Shown piece by piece: positions 22,642-32,914 of a stretch of 36,813 bases of DNA (the first letter of the stretch is position 1; each line of letters opens with the position of its first letter). The position numbers and the translations under genes were made by a program. Source of the DNA: Defluviitaleaceae bacterium. GTDB taxonomy: Bacteria > Bacillota > Clostridia > Lachnospirales > WQUN01. The notes beneath the pieces were generated by a model. That model worked only from the letters and a program-made list of their open reading frames with translations. It was not told the DNA's origin and made no database searches. The stretch lies in contig WQVX01000010.1 in NCBI GenBank assembly GCA_009785615.1, forward strand, positions 1-36,813. The letters are read 5' to 3'.

Positions 22642-22647
22642 TATAAT
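22642..22647 (+). promoter_or_regulatory. extended -10 promoter of the thioesterase gene
   Basis: TATAAT preceded by TG at the extended position (TGGTATAAT), with a poor -35 region (TTTTTC). The transcript would have a leader of about 65 bases before the ATG at 22717. Confidence 0.6.
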
Positions 22648-22716
22648 AGCAGTGGAATTTTTCTGCTTAATTAGTGAACTACCTTACGAAAATTAAAAAG
22701 TTAGGATGTGTGATAT

Positions 22717-23085
22717 ATGATTGGAAAAACTGCAACAGCTACCACTACAGTAAAAGACACAAACACTGCTAAAGCTGTGGGCAGCGGTAATCTTGATGTT
22801 TTCAGCACCCCCATGATGATAGCTCTTATGGAAGAAGCAGCGTGCAATGTCTTAGCAAATAGCTTAGAACCGGGGCAATCTTCTGTAGGTACTCAAATTA
22901 GCATAGATCATACTGCTGCAAGTCCTTTAAATTCAAATATTACTGCTACTGCAACAATCACAGGCATAGAAGGCCGAAAAGTGACCTTTGACATATCTGC
23001 TAAAGATGACAAAAGCGAAATCGGTAAAGGCACACACACGCGCTTTATTGTAGATGCCGAGCGATTTATGGCAAAGTTAAAATAA
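22717..23085 (+). CDS. FlK-like hot-dog thioesterase
   Basis: This 122-residue hot-dog protein is related to fluoroacetyl-CoA thioesterase FlK. Thr31 (STPMM), Glu39 (ALMEEAA) and His65 (SIDHTAASPL) have exactly the spacing of the FlK catalytic Thr42-Glu50-His76. Members without the fluoroacetate context are widespread in Bacillota, and the substrate is unknown; a small acyl-CoA is likely. GGATGTG precedes the start. The stop overlaps the ABC-F start by one base (taATG). Confidence 0.85.
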   Translation: MIGKTATATTTVKDTNTAKAVGSGNLDVFSTPMMIALMEEAACNVLANSLEPGQSSVGTQISIDHTAASPLNSNITATATITGIEGRKVTFDISAKDDKSEIGKGTHTRFIVDAERFMAKLK

Positions 23086-24977
23086 TGCTGATAACTTGTA
23101 ATAACCTGCAAAAATCCTTTGGAACGGAAGAAATTTTGCACAGTGTTTCTTTCATTCTGGAAGATAAAGAAAAAGCTGCAATCGTAGGTGTAAATGGCGC
23201 AGGTAAGACATCAGTATTTCGATTGTTAACAAAAGAGTGGGTACCTGACGGAGGCGAAATCATTTTTGCCACAGGTATAAAAATTGGACACTTGCCACAG
23301 ATAACAACTATAACCAGCCCCTTAACTTTATACGAGGAGCTGGACACAGTATTTGAACCCCTTCGAGTGCTTGAAGCAACTATACGTAAATTGGAATCAG
23401 ACATGGCTAACCAAAAAGGAGATGTGCTTGAGGCTACAATGAGCAAGTACAGCCGCCTTATGTCAGAGTTTGAAGAAAAACGAGGTTATGAAGCTACAAG
23501 CCGCCTAAAAGGGGTTCTTAAAGGGCTGGGATTTACAGAAAGTCAGTGGCAACAACCAATTATGTCACTGTCCGGTGGGCAGCAAACCCGTGCAGCTTTA
23601 GGTAAGCTGTTGCTTTCTGCCCCGGATGTACTACTTTTAGATGAGCCGACTAACCACTTGGACATCAGTAGTATTGCTTGGCTGGAAGAATATCTTCGCG
23701 AATATAAAAATGGTGTTCTTTTAATTTCTCATGACAGATACTTTCTGGATCGGGTAACTACAAAGACCATCGAGATTGAAAATAAAAAAGCTACAGTGTA
23801 CAACGGTAGTTATAGTTTTTATGCCAAGCACAAAGCTATCAACCGCGAAACTGCCTTGCGTCATTATCTTAATCAACAAAAAGATATAAAACGCCAAGAA
23901 AAAATTATCCAAGCCTACCGCGCCCGCTTAACTGAAAAGAACTATATCCGTGCAAAAAGCCGTGAAAAGTTGCTGGATAAAATGGAAAAAGTAGATAAGC
24001 CGGAATCCTTGCCGGAACAAATGCGTTTAATGCTTACCCCTAAAATTGAAACAGGGTACGATGTTTTGGACGTAAGCAATCTCTCTATGGCATTTGGTGA
24101 AAAATTGCTGTTTAAGAATGCAAGCTTTTCACTAAAAAAAGGTGATAAAGCCGCTCTGATAGGGCCTAACGGTATCGGTAAATCGACTCTGTTTAAAATT
24201 ATAATGGGGCAATATGCCCCCCCAACCGGTGACATTAGGGAAGGGGTTCATTTGCGGATAGGCTACTATGACCAAGCAGGTCAAAACCTGTCAGAAGAAA
24301 AGAATGTATTCCAGGAATTAGCAGATACTTACCCTCGCCTAACTCAAACTGAAATACGCAATGTGCTTGCTGCCTTTTTATTCACCGGAGATGATGTTTT
24401 TAAACTAATATCTCAATTAAGTGGAGGCGAGCGCGGAAGGGTGTCTTTAGCTAAAATTATGCTTGGTGGTGCAAATGTACTTGTGTTGGATGAACCTACC
24501 AACCATTTAGATATCTTTTCAAAAGAAATTTTGGAAAAGGCATTAAGTGACTTTCCGGGCACAGTATTGTTTATTTCTCATGACAGATATTTTATTAACA
24601 GCACTGCTACCAAAATATTAGACCTATCCATTGATGGTATAGTAGAGTATCTAGGGAATTATGACTACTACTTAGATAAAAAAGCTCAGGTTGCTGCTCC
24701 CTCCCCCTCTTCTGTTATTGCAACCTCTGCTACTGATACTTCAAATAAAAATGACTGGCAAGCAAAAAAACAGGCGGAATCTGCTGCCCGTAAACTAGAA
24801 AATAAAAAGAAGCGGCTGGAACAGTCTATTCAAGAATTAGAAAATAAAATTGCTGCTTGCGATGCACAATTAGCGTTAGACGAAATTGGCCGTGATGCAG
24901 AAAAAGTAACAGCTATCTTTACTGAAAAAACAGTGTTTGAAGAAGAATTGCTAAAATTGTATGACGAATATATGTAA
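23085..24977 (+). CDS. ABC-F family ATPase
   Basis: This protein has 630 residues with two ABC domains and no membrane spans. The first domain has Walker A GVNGAGKTS (35-43), LSGGQQTR and LLDEPTNHLD. The second has GPNGIGKST, LSGGERGR and VLDEPTNHLD. Between them lies the helical linker (P-site interaction motif) with ARLTEKNYIRAKSREKLLDK. A C-terminal coiled coil (AKKQAESAARKLENKKKRLE and on) is typical of the Uup/YdiF-type branch. ABC-F proteins act on ribosomes, either as translation factors or by protecting against antibiotics. The sequence alone does not choose between these. Confidence 0.92.
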   Translation: MLITCNNLQKSFGTEEILHSVSFILEDKEKAAIVGVNGAGKTSVFRLLTKEWVPDGGEIIFATGIKIGHLPQITTITSPLTLYEELDTVFEPLRVLEATIRKLESDMANQKGDVLEATMSKYSRLMSEFEEKRGYEATSRLKGVLKGLGFTESQWQQPIMSLSGGQQTRAALGKLLLSAPDVLLLDEPTNHLDISSIAWLEEYLREYKNGVLLISHDRYFLDRVTTKTIEIENKKATVYNGSYSFYAKHKAINRETALRHYLNQQKDIKRQEKIIQAYRARLTEKNYIRAKSREKLLDKMEKVDKPESLPEQMRLMLTPKIETGYDVLDVSNLSMAFGEKLLFKNASFSLKKGDKAALIGPNGIGKSTLFKIIMGQYAPPTGDIREGVHLRIGYYDQAGQNLSEEKNVFQELADTYPRLTQTEIRNVLAAFLFTGDDVFKLISQLSGGERGRVSLAKIMLGGANVLVLDEPTNHLDIFSKEILEKALSDFPGTVLFISHDRYFINSTATKILDLSIDGIVEYLGNYDYYLDKKAQVAAPSPSSVIATSATDTSNKNDWQAKKQAESAARKLENKKKRLEQSIQELENKIAACDAQLALDEIGRDAEKVTAIFTEKTVFEEELLKLYDEYM

Positions 24978-24998
24978 AATAAGGGAGCCATTGAAATT

Positions 24999-25946
24999 AT
25001 GATCACCAATACTGAACAGGCGGTACTTTGCCTAAAACGAGTGCTTTATAATGTAGAAAAAATCATTGTGGGCAAACGTCATGCTATAGAACTGGTTTTG
25101 ACCACTCTAGCTTGCCGAGGCCATGCCCTAATTGAAGATGTGCCCGGTGTAGGCAAAACAAGCTTAGTTTCAGCCTTGGCTCGATCGGTCGATGGTTCCT
25201 TTAAACGCATACAATTTACCCCGGACATTATGCCTTCAGACATAACCGGGTTCTCTGCATTTAACCCACGTACCGGCGATTTTGAATATCGCCCCGGGGC
25301 TGTTATGAGTCAATTTATTTTGGCTGACGAAATCAACCGAACTTCACCCAAAACACAGTCCAGTCTCTTAGAGGTAATGGAAGAAAATCAAGTCACTGTA
25401 GATGGAAACAGCTATCCAATGCCGGAACCATTTATCGTATTAGCTACCCAAAACCCGGTAGAGTATCTGGGTACATATCCACTCCCGGAAGCTCAACTGG
25501 ATCGTTTTTTTATGAAGATATCTTTAGGCTATCCAACTGCTTCCGAAGAGGGTCGTATGCTGGAGCGTTTCAAAGAAGGCTCTGTTATGGAAAAACTGGA
25601 AGCTGCTGCCCAAGGGGAAGATATTATTGCGATTCAGTCATTAGTTGAAAAGGTGTTTGTTAGCGCAGACATCAACGCTTTTATAGTAGGCTTAACTCGA
25701 TTTACCCGAGAACATAATGATGTTGTTTTGGGCGCAAGCCCACGTGCCAGCTTATGCTTATATAAAGCATCCCAAGCATGGGCTTTGTACAATAGTCGCG
25801 ACTTTGTTACACCTGACGATGTTATTGCAATGGCTCCCCATGTACTGGAGCATCGTATCATCCTAAAGCAAGAAGCAAAATTGAAAAAAAAGACAGCTCT
25901 TAATATAGTTAATGACGCACTAAACACTGTGCGTCCGGCCTTGTGA
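24999..25946 (+). CDS. MoxR-family AAA+ ATPase
   Basis: The protein has 315 residues with Walker A GVGKTS at 50-55 (within EDVPGVGKTSLV), Walker B LADE ending at Glu111 and the LATQNPVEYLGTYPLPEAQ sensor region of the MoxR subfamily. MoxR ATPases act as chaperones, usually for proteins encoded beside them. Here the DUF58 gene overlaps by four bases (GTGA) and a transglutaminase gene follows, the most common MoxR neighbourhood. AAGGGAG lies 11 bases before the ATG. Confidence 0.93.
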   Translation: MITNTEQAVLCLKRVLYNVEKIIVGKRHAIELVLTTLACRGHALIEDVPGVGKTSLVSALARSVDGSFKRIQFTPDIMPSDITGFSAFNPRTGDFEYRPGAVMSQFILADEINRTSPKTQSSLLEVMEENQVTVDGNSYPMPEPFIVLATQNPVEYLGTYPLPEAQLDRFFMKISLGYPTASEEGRMLERFKEGSVMEKLEAAAQGEDIIAIQSLVEKVFVSADINAFIVGLTRFTREHNDVVLGASPRASLCLYKASQAWALYNSRDFVTPDDVIAMAPHVLEHRIILKQEAKLKKKTALNIVNDALNTVRPAL

Positions 25947-27100
25947 AACGTAACAGGCTTTTATATGGCGGCTTGTTTTTAGGTGTTGCACTCTCCGCTT
26001 TACTATATGGCGATGCATTAATGTTCATGACATTATATGCCCTTGTAATCATGCCTTTAATTTCGTTACTGTTTGCATTTGCTACTCTTTACGGATTACG
26101 TATGAAGCAGCAAACGGCTGAAACAACAGTTGTTAAAGGCGAGGCCGGCCGTTATGTGGTTACTGTACACAACAGTATCTATATAGGCTTAGGGTCAATA
26201 CAATGTTCATTTAAAGAAGGAAACTTTGCAATTGAAACGGAAGCAACTGATCGGTATATAGAAATACAACCTTTTATGAAACCTCAGCAGATACACTTTA
26301 ATTTTACCGTTAAGTATTGGGGAATATGGCAAATGGGGTTAGACAGTATAGAAATGAATGATTTTTTAGGCTTATTTCGCTTGCGAAGAAAAATATCTCA
26401 AAAATTTGAGATAGTCGCATATCCACGTATAACAGAGCTTGAACATATGCAACTGGCAGTGCATTTGCTTTCTAAAGCACCTGCCAACCTGGTTTCAGCC
26501 CAAGAAGATTATACAGACATTACAGATGTACGCCCTTATGAGCCTTCCGACCCCATCAAGAAAGTTCACTGGAAGCTGACAGCCAAAAGAGGGGAATGGA
26601 TTGTAAAAAATTATCAATCCTCATCTTTAAATAGTATGGCTATTTTGGTGGATTCTAAAAAGCAGACCATATATCACGAGGACAGAATTAAGCTTGAAGA
26701 TACTATGATAGAACATGCTGTAGCAGTATTACGCTATTGCTTGCGTCAGCAAATGCCTGTAGATTTGCTTTTTGGTAATCATGTACGGGAGACAGGGCGG
26801 CATATCGGCGATTTTGACCCAATATATAATGTATTAGCTAATTTGTCCTTTACGGAAGAAGATTTTTCTGTACATGACGCTCTTGTTAAATATTTGAATG
26901 AAACCAGCCGCAATGTCAATATGGTTATTCTTACGTCTAAGTTAGATATGCCATTGTACGAGCAAATTCTTAACGCTGTTAGATTTGGCCACTATATAGC
27001 AGTAATGTATTTTGAGCCTAAAAAAATGACAAGAAGCAGTGTATCCGGTGCTGTTTTTGAAAGATTACAAAGCAGTGGATTAAATTGTGTAAAGATGTAA
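25943..27100 (+). CDS. DUF58 protein
   Basis: The protein has 385 residues. Two membrane helices lie within the first 55 residues, then a beta-rich domain. The DUF58 signature follows, DYTDITDVRPYEPSDPIKKV then HWKLTAKRGEWIVKNYQ, and a von Willebrand A-like end (AILVDSKK). DUF58 proteins are partners of MoxR in envelope functions, and their biochemical role is not settled. It begins with GTG overlapping the moxR stop. The transglutaminase gene comes 60 bases later, so the three probably form one operon. Confidence 0.92.
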   Translation: MKRNRLLYGGLFLGVALSALLYGDALMFMTLYALVIMPLISLLFAFATLYGLRMKQQTAETTVVKGEAGRYVVTVHNSIYIGLGSIQCSFKEGNFAIETEATDRYIEIQPFMKPQQIHFNFTVKYWGIWQMGLDSIEMNDFLGLFRLRRKISQKFEIVAYPRITELEHMQLAVHLLSKAPANLVSAQEDYTDITDVRPYEPSDPIKKVHWKLTAKRGEWIVKNYQSSSLNSMAILVDSKKQTIYHEDRIKLEDTMIEHAVAVLRYCLRQQMPVDLLFGNHVRETGRHIGDFDPIYNVLANLSFTEEDFSVHDALVKYLNETSRNVNMVILTSKLDMPLYEQILNAVRFGHYIAVMYFEPKKMTRSSVSGAVFERLQSSGLNCVKM

Positions 27101-27160
27101 TAGAACTCTTGAGAAGTTGAACAGTTACGCAAGAGGTCTAATATAAGGGGCTGAAAGTGA

Positions 27161-29860
27161 ATGTCATCTAAGCGCAGAATAGAGGACTATGCGTTATATT
27201 TGGTAATAGGAAGTATTTATGCATTTGGGATAAATTTATCTATTTTAACCACTACTATTTTAGTTGTACCTTTGTGGCAATTATTTATGGTTGGGGTAGG
27301 ATTGCTTATCCTTTTTATGGTGATGTTTTGGAACAAATATACCATATTGGGTTCCATTGCTGTCATACTTATATGTGCGCTGGTGATGTTTTGGAGGCGT
27401 GAAAGCGATACCATGATTGAATTATGGTATTTTGGTAACGAGCTAATTATGGCGGCACGAGGATATATGGGTTTCAGGATAGAATTTATTTGGCCAATGG
27501 TACTGGCAATTTGTTTTCTTACTGCATTATTTATTGTAGTATGTCTTTATGTTAACTTCCACTTTTACATGCTTTCAAGTTTTGGGGCGGCCATATTTAT
27601 TGTTTGCTGGATTATGGACTATCCTCAATCTTTGCTAGGATTTATATTGTACTTATTTTGCTTTTGTGTATTTTTAATACGAAAGCTTCATGGGCAAAAT
27701 AAATATAAAACAAGGGCAGCTTTGATTGCCGCACCCTTTTGCGCTTTAGTTGTTTGGTCAGTAACTGCTATGCCTGTACCGGCATCTACTCTTGATAGTA
27801 ATGCAGTTAACCGCTTTTTGAGCGATCCATGGGAGGCGATAGGAGATTTCTTTTTTGTAGCTTTTAATCCCAGATATTTTTCATTCCAAACAACAGGATT
27901 TGCAGGACAAGGGGGGCGTCTTGGCGGGCCGGTTACACCTAATCATCGTGTAGTAATGGCAGTAGAATCCCCGCGGCGTACATATTTGTCCGGTGCAACC
28001 CATAATGTATATACGGGCTACGTCTGGACAACCGATACCCCGGAATTTGTTCCGCCAAATGGACTTATACATCCTTCATATATAGAATTTTTTGAGACAG
28101 CTCATGCCTTATTTAGAGGGGCATCCCGGATGGAGTTTGGCCCTGAGCCTCCCGATTTTCGTTTTTTTACATACTTACCTTTAAGTTATGTGGATATTTT
28201 TGTAGGTAATAACAGAACAGCCAGCTTATTCCGTCCCATGAGAGAGAGGGGAGTACGTTTTGATGATCCCTCTATTGATGAAACGTTGTTGGTTAATGCT
28301 TCCGGAGATCGAAGGCTAACAGAGCTAATTCCTCGCAATTCTGCGTATCGTTATAATTTTTTAGATTTAGACTATCGGCAGGAACACATCCAATCTATTT
28401 TGAGGCATTCCCGAAGGGGCATCTATCGTGAACGATTGGAAAATCCGCAACCACTAACTTTTAGCTTATATTTGTATCGTGATGAAATACCTTTTGGCGA
28501 AGTATTGTTAGACAGAAGATTGCCTTTATATAATACATACCACGTTATAGTTACTCTTGCTCCTGAGGGCATAAATCACGATCTTATCATTGGGCCATAT
28601 GTTCTTCACAGAAGCAATTTGACTACTTATAATTCGCATCCTGAGAATTTAATAGCTTTCGATCAAATGGTTAATTCATTTGATTCATTAGAAAGCGAAA
28701 TGGAGTTGTTTAACCGTTTTAATACTGATTCTGCAAGAACTTTGCTAAATTTAAAGACAGGCTTAAAGTCTGATGAATTACTTGCAGATTACGCAGATTT
28801 TGTATATGCCAATTATTTATCGTTGCCGGATACATTGCCCCAACGAGTAATAGACCTTGCTAAAGATATCACAAGATATTACTATACAGATTATGATAGA
28901 ATACGGGCGTTGCAAGAGTATCTTATTCAGTTTCCATATACCTTGTCTCCAAGCAGGGTTCCGCGTGACAGAGACTTTGTAGATTATTTTTTATTTGACG
29001 GGCAAGAAGGATATTGTGTATATTATGCATCAGCAATGGTTGTGATGTCACGAGCTATAGGCATACCGGCTCGATACGCAGAAGGCTTCCTTTTGCCGGC
29101 GCATAGGGATACAGAAACAGGACTGTTTACAGTCACTAACAGGAATGCCCATGCATGGGCAGAGGTTTACTTTGAAGGGTTTGGTTGGCTTATTGTAGAA
29201 ACAACTGCCCCCTACCTATATGCTATGTATGAACGCCCGTTTTCTGCCATGTCAAATATTTTTGCCGGGGATTTTATGGCAGATGATTGGTGGTATTATG
29301 AGATGTGGCAAATGGGTTTATGGGATAGTTATGATGGCGATTGGGAGCGTTTAACAGGAGTATCCGTGCTTACTACAGGTTTAAATGAGGCATATAATGA
29401 ACAAGCTGTTACAGTAAACGTAAATTGGTGGCAAATATTATTAATTGTGGTTATAGTAATACCCAGTGTATTAGTTTTATATTTTACAGCACATACTATT
29501 ATGCGCCTGTTGCGCCGTCTCAAGGTAAATGCAATGAGTCCCGATGACAAGACTATTTACTACTACAGAGAAATTCTCAAAATAACAGAATATTGGAATT
29601 ATCCAATTTTGGAGGAAGAGACAACTTTTGTATATGGTCAGCGATTGCGATATCGATTTACTTTTGTAAATGAGTCCGTGTATTTAAGAGACTTAAACGA
29701 TATTTATTATCGCGCACGGTACGGGTCAGAACCTTTAACAGATGAAGAAGCAAAATTAATGAAAGATTGTTATTATGAACTGGTAGATTATGCAAGGACA
29801 GTGCGGCCCGGATTAAATTATATGTATATGCGCTATGTAAAAACTGTAATTGCATTGTAA
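27161..29860 (+). CDS. membrane transglutaminase-like protein
   Basis: This large protein (899 residues) has about six N-terminal membrane helices, an extracytoplasmic region, a transglutaminase-like core, one more helix at about 750-775 and a cytoplasmic DUF4129-like tail. The core has Cys619 (GQEGYCVYYASAMV) and His664 (NRNAHAWAEVYF). The third catalytic position, 16 residues after His, is Glu680 (LIVETTAPY), where Asp is usual. Members of this TgpA-like family occur with MoxR and DUF58 and are thought to act on the cell envelope. The substrate is unknown. The start ATG 27161 has AAGGGGCTGAAAG upstream. Confidence 0.9.
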   Translation: MSSKRRIEDYALYLVIGSIYAFGINLSILTTTILVVPLWQLFMVGVGLLILFMVMFWNKYTILGSIAVILICALVMFWRRESDTMIELWYFGNELIMAARGYMGFRIEFIWPMVLAICFLTALFIVVCLYVNFHFYMLSSFGAAIFIVCWIMDYPQSLLGFILYLFCFCVFLIRKLHGQNKYKTRAALIAAPFCALVVWSVTAMPVPASTLDSNAVNRFLSDPWEAIGDFFFVAFNPRYFSFQTTGFAGQGGRLGGPVTPNHRVVMAVESPRRTYLSGATHNVYTGYVWTTDTPEFVPPNGLIHPSYIEFFETAHALFRGASRMEFGPEPPDFRFFTYLPLSYVDIFVGNNRTASLFRPMRERGVRFDDPSIDETLLVNASGDRRLTELIPRNSAYRYNFLDLDYRQEHIQSILRHSRRGIYRERLENPQPLTFSLYLYRDEIPFGEVLLDRRLPLYNTYHVIVTLAPEGINHDLIIGPYVLHRSNLTTYNSHPENLIAFDQMVNSFDSLESEMELFNRFNTDSARTLLNLKTGLKSDELLADYADFVYANYLSLPDTLPQRVIDLAKDITRYYYTDYDRIRALQEYLIQFPYTLSPSRVPRDRDFVDYFLFDGQEGYCVYYASAMVVMSRAIGIPARYAEGFLLPAHRDTETGLFTVTNRNAHAWAEVYFEGFGWLIVETTAPYLYAMYERPFSAMSNIFAGDFMADDWWYYEMWQMGLWDSYDGDWERLTGVSVLTTGLNEAYNEQAVTVNVNWWQILLIVVIVIPSVLVLYFTAHTIMRLLRRLKVNAMSPDDKTIYYYREILKITEYWNYPILEEETTFVYGQRLRYRFTFVNESVYLRDLNDIYYRARYGSEPLTDEEAKLMKDCYYELVDYARTVRPGLNYMYMRYVKTVIAL

Positions 29861-29902
29861 CTTCTACTTTACATCATTAGGAAATGAGGAAAGGGTAATA
29901 TT

Positions 29903-30991
29903 ATGTTAAAAATGTTGATTAATGTACTGTCATTTATTTTAGGAACTGCTTTTAATGCATTGATCTTTGTTGGATTTATTTGGGTAATATTTACTTTTAC
30001 AGATCAAGCATTTGCATTTGGACAAGAATTTTCCTATGGAATGACACGAGAAGGCTCTACTTATCAAGTTGAATTTATACTGGAAGAAGATACTCCTGTA
30101 GCTGAAGTGGCTCAAATGTTAGAGGACAAGGGTATAATATCTAATGCATTGATGTATCGTTTTGAACTTATGCTTTTGGGAGCACCTGAATATTATCGCG
30201 CAGGTACTTATGTTTTAAGCGAGAGTTTAAGTACAACACAGATAAATGCCAGGTTACAGTCTCGCCCACAAGTACTTAGGACAGAGGATCGCATAACCAT
30301 TCGTGAAGGCTGGACACAAAGAGACATAGCCTTATATTTAGAAGATCGCGGCTTTTTTACCGCAGAAGAATTTATGTATGCAGCAAATCATCACGATTTT
30401 GGTTTTGCTTTCCTTGAAGATTTACCTGACAGACCAAGTAGGCTTGAAGGATATTTGTTCCCGGACACCTATTTTATTTATGATGACTCTACACCGGTGC
30501 AGGTTATTACAAGGATGCTTCAACGGTTTAACCAAGTTTTCAATTATGACTATCGTGTGCGTGCCAGGGAATTGGGTCTTACAATGGATGAAGTAGTAAA
30601 CATTGCTGCCATGATTGAACGTGAAGTGCGTTATCCCCCGGATCGTCCAAAAGTATCTCGTGTTATTTCTAACCGTTTGAATATAGGTATGCCACTCCAA
30701 ATAGATGCTACAGTTGCTTACGCACTGGATAGGCATTTAGATAGAACAACAAATGAGCATACGCGGATAGCATCACCATTTAACACCTATTACGTAAATG
30801 GCTTGCCTTGGGGGCCTATATCTAACCCGGGAGCGGCTTCTATTAATGCAGCATTATTTCCGGCAGATGGTAACTGGACATTTTATGTGTTGATTGATGG
30901 AGATACCGGGCGGCATTATTTCACAAATAACTTTGACAGGCACCGCTATATGGCAATAAATCATATGCCTAGACCTTGGCTTGGAGAGTAA
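29903..30991 (+). CDS. mltG: endolytic murein transglycosylase MltG
   Basis: MltG cuts nascent glycan strands and limits their length. The 362-residue protein has one N-terminal membrane helix (about 10-35), a LysM-like segment and the YceG catalytic domain. Glu239 in AAMIEREV matches the catalytic glutamate of E. coli MltG. EGYLFPDTYFI and the substrate-site RLNIGMPLQIDATVAYAL are family hallmarks. GAGGAAAGGG precedes the ATG. Its stop overlaps the U32 gene start (taATG), as in many Bacillota, where mltG and U32 peptidase genes are close neighbours. Confidence 0.95.
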   Translation: MLKMLINVLSFILGTAFNALIFVGFIWVIFTFTDQAFAFGQEFSYGMTREGSTYQVEFILEEDTPVAEVAQMLEDKGIISNALMYRFELMLLGAPEYYRAGTYVLSESLSTTQINARLQSRPQVLRTEDRITIREGWTQRDIALYLEDRGFFTAEEFMYAANHHDFGFAFLEDLPDRPSRLEGYLFPDTYFIYDDSTPVQVITRMLQRFNQVFNYDYRVRARELGLTMDEVVNIAAMIEREVRYPPDRPKVSRVISNRLNIGMPLQIDATVAYALDRHLDRTTNEHTRIASPFNTYYVNGLPWGPISNPGAASINAALFPADGNWTFYVLIDGDTGRHYFTNNFDRHRYMAINHMPRPWLGE

Positions 30992-32268
30992 TGGACACAA
31001 AAGAATTAGAACTGCTTGCCCCCGCAGGTGATTTTGAAAAATTGCGCATAGCTGTAGCCTATGGTGCCAATGCACTATATTTAAGCGGGACTTCCTTTGG
31101 TTTAAGAGCCAAGGCTAAAAATTTTGATAGTAATGAATTATCAGAAGCTATTGCCTACGCTCATCAGTATGGAGTTAAGGTTTATGTAACCACCAACATC
31201 TTTGCTCATAACGAAGATATAGAAAAAATGACCGGGCACTTTGAGTCTTTAGCCTCCATGGGCGCAGATGCTTTTATTATAAGTGACCCGGGAGTATTAA
31301 TGCAGGCTCGTAAAGAAGTTCCTGATGTAGAAATTCATATTAGTACCCAAGCTAATACAACAAACTATGCAAGTGCCATGTTTTGGCATGAAATGGGTGC
31401 AAGCCGTATAATCTTGGCTCGTGAGTTATCTTTAGATGAAATTGCAGAAATACGCGCAAAGTGTCCAAAAGAATTAAAGCTTGAAGCATTTGTACACGGT
31501 GCAATGTGTATGTCATATTCGGGACGTTGTTTGCTAAGCCGATATATGTCTACAGGCGATGGAGTTAGGGATGCAAACTTGGGCGCATGTACTCATCCAT
31601 GTCGATATTCTTATCGTTTGTGGGCGGAAGAAGTTTCGCGTCCCGGTCATTTTATGCCGATAGAAGAAAATGAGCGCGGAACAGACATTTTTGGTGCAGA
31701 AGATTTATGTATGGTTGATAATATCCCTGCTTTAGTAGCAGCAGGGATTGAAAGCTTCAAGATAGAAGGTCGTATGAAAACGGCCTTCTATGTGGGTCTT
31801 ACAACGAGAACTTATCGCCAAGCGTTAGATTCCTTTTTAAATGATGAAGATGAGTACAACAAGAGTATCCCGGATTATTTAGATAAACTGAAAATGGCCA
31901 GCCATCGTCCATTTTCTTCCGGATTCTATTTTGGCAAAGATTCACTAAATAATCGAAAATTTATAGAAGCATCTTATAGCCGTACCCATGATTTTGTTGG
32001 CGTTGTAAAGAGTTATGATCCTAAAACAAAAAGTGCGTTAATAGAACAAAGGAATGTATTTGAAGTAGGGGATATATTGACTTTTATAGAGCCAAGCCAT
32101 ACAATACAGCCTGACTTTAGCCAACAAATTACTAAAATGCAAGATGAAAATGGGATAAACATTGAACGTGCGCCACATGCTAAACAGAAAATAGTAATAC
32201 CGGTTGATAAACCGGTAGAGCATATGGCAATGATTTGCAGAGAGACAGAAAAAGAGGTGCAATTATAA
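30991..32268 (+). CDS. U32-family peptidase (tRNA-hydroxylation type)
   Basis: This 425-residue protein belongs to the peptidase U32 family. The signature is EAFVHGAMCMSYSGRCLLS, with further conserved Cys residues in GACTHPCRY. The N-terminus ELELLAPAGDFEKLRIAVAY is typical. Members such as TrhP make 5-hydroxyuridine in tRNA, and others modify rRNA, so a role in RNA hydroxylation is likely; actual protease activity is doubtful. I chose ATG 30991 because TTGGAGAG lies just upstream and the start overlaps the mltG stop; a longer reading from 30976 lacks a binding site. Confidence 0.92.
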   Translation: MDTKELELLAPAGDFEKLRIAVAYGANALYLSGTSFGLRAKAKNFDSNELSEAIAYAHQYGVKVYVTTNIFAHNEDIEKMTGHFESLASMGADAFIISDPGVLMQARKEVPDVEIHISTQANTTNYASAMFWHEMGASRIILARELSLDEIAEIRAKCPKELKLEAFVHGAMCMSYSGRCLLSRYMSTGDGVRDANLGACTHPCRYSYRLWAEEVSRPGHFMPIEENERGTDIFGAEDLCMVDNIPALVAAGIESFKIEGRMKTAFYVGLTTRTYRQALDSFLNDEDEYNKSIPDYLDKLKMASHRPFSSGFYFGKDSLNNRKFIEASYSRTHDFVGVVKSYDPKTKSALIEQRNVFEVGDILTFIEPSHTIQPDFSQQITKMQDENGINIERAPHAKQKIVIPVDKPVEHMAMICRETEKEVQL

Positions 32269-32903
32269 CAGATTCTATTATTAAGTTTTCGTTTGTAGCT
32301 TTATGCTTCATTATAGCCTTGGGGTCAAATCGAATTTGCTATTCCAAGAAAGATTGGGGCTATTTAGTATCGGCCATGGGATTTACTCTTGTGTCCGATT
32401 TTTTTTTGGTACTAGTCCATAATTATAGGGCCGGAGTATTCACCTTTTGCTTTGTCCATATAATTTATATCTTTAGGGTAAGCGACAACAAAGTAAAAAG
32501 CGTATTTAAAATTTTTACTACTATTTTTTCCGGGATATTAGTATTTGTTTTTTTTAACTTGTTCCCTTTTTTACCACAGCTAGACATTCTTGTTATCTTT
32601 GCAATGGTATATGCATATCTGTTTGTTCAAAATCTTGCTACACATATTAGGTATTACCGTCGTGATGATGCAAATGCTCTTCCTTTGATTAATCGCAGGC
32701 TAATGCTAATTGGGCTAATATTATTTGCTCTTTGTGATGTCCATGTATTGCTATTTAATTTGCCTCAGCATATACCATATTTTCCACAGGCACTTGCAGA
32801 TTGGGGGCTAACCTGGATATGGGTGTTTTATGCACCATCGCAGTTACTTCTTAGTATTAGTGCTGTGAAGTTTCACTCACCAAACTTTTTGAAAAAAGTT
32901 TGA
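32235..32903 (+). CDS. YhhN/TMEM86-like membrane protein
   Basis: This protein has up to 222 residues and is almost entirely hydrophobic, with seven or eight membrane spans. The segment FTLVSDFFLVLVHNYRAGVF and FVHIIYIFRV match the conserved aspartate and histidine region of the YhhN family, whose animal members are lysoplasmalogenases. Bacterial function is unproven. The start is uncertain: TTG 32235 has no clear binding site and overlaps the U32 gene by 34 bases. AGAGGTG at 32253-32259 would fit a non-ATG codon near 32265. A strong bidirectional terminator follows. Confidence 0.65.
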   Translation: MQRDRKRGAIITDSIIKFSFVALCFIIALGSNRICYSKKDWGYLVSAMGFTLVSDFFLVLVHNYRAGVFTFCFVHIIYIFRVSDNKVKSVFKIFTTIFSGILVFVFFNLFPFLPQLDILVIFAMVYAYLFVQNLATHIRYYRRDDANALPLINRRLMLIGLILFALCDVHVLLFNLPQHIPYFPQALADWGLTWIWVFYAPSQLLLSISAVKFHSPNFLKKV

Positions 32904-32914
32904 TTACAATTACC

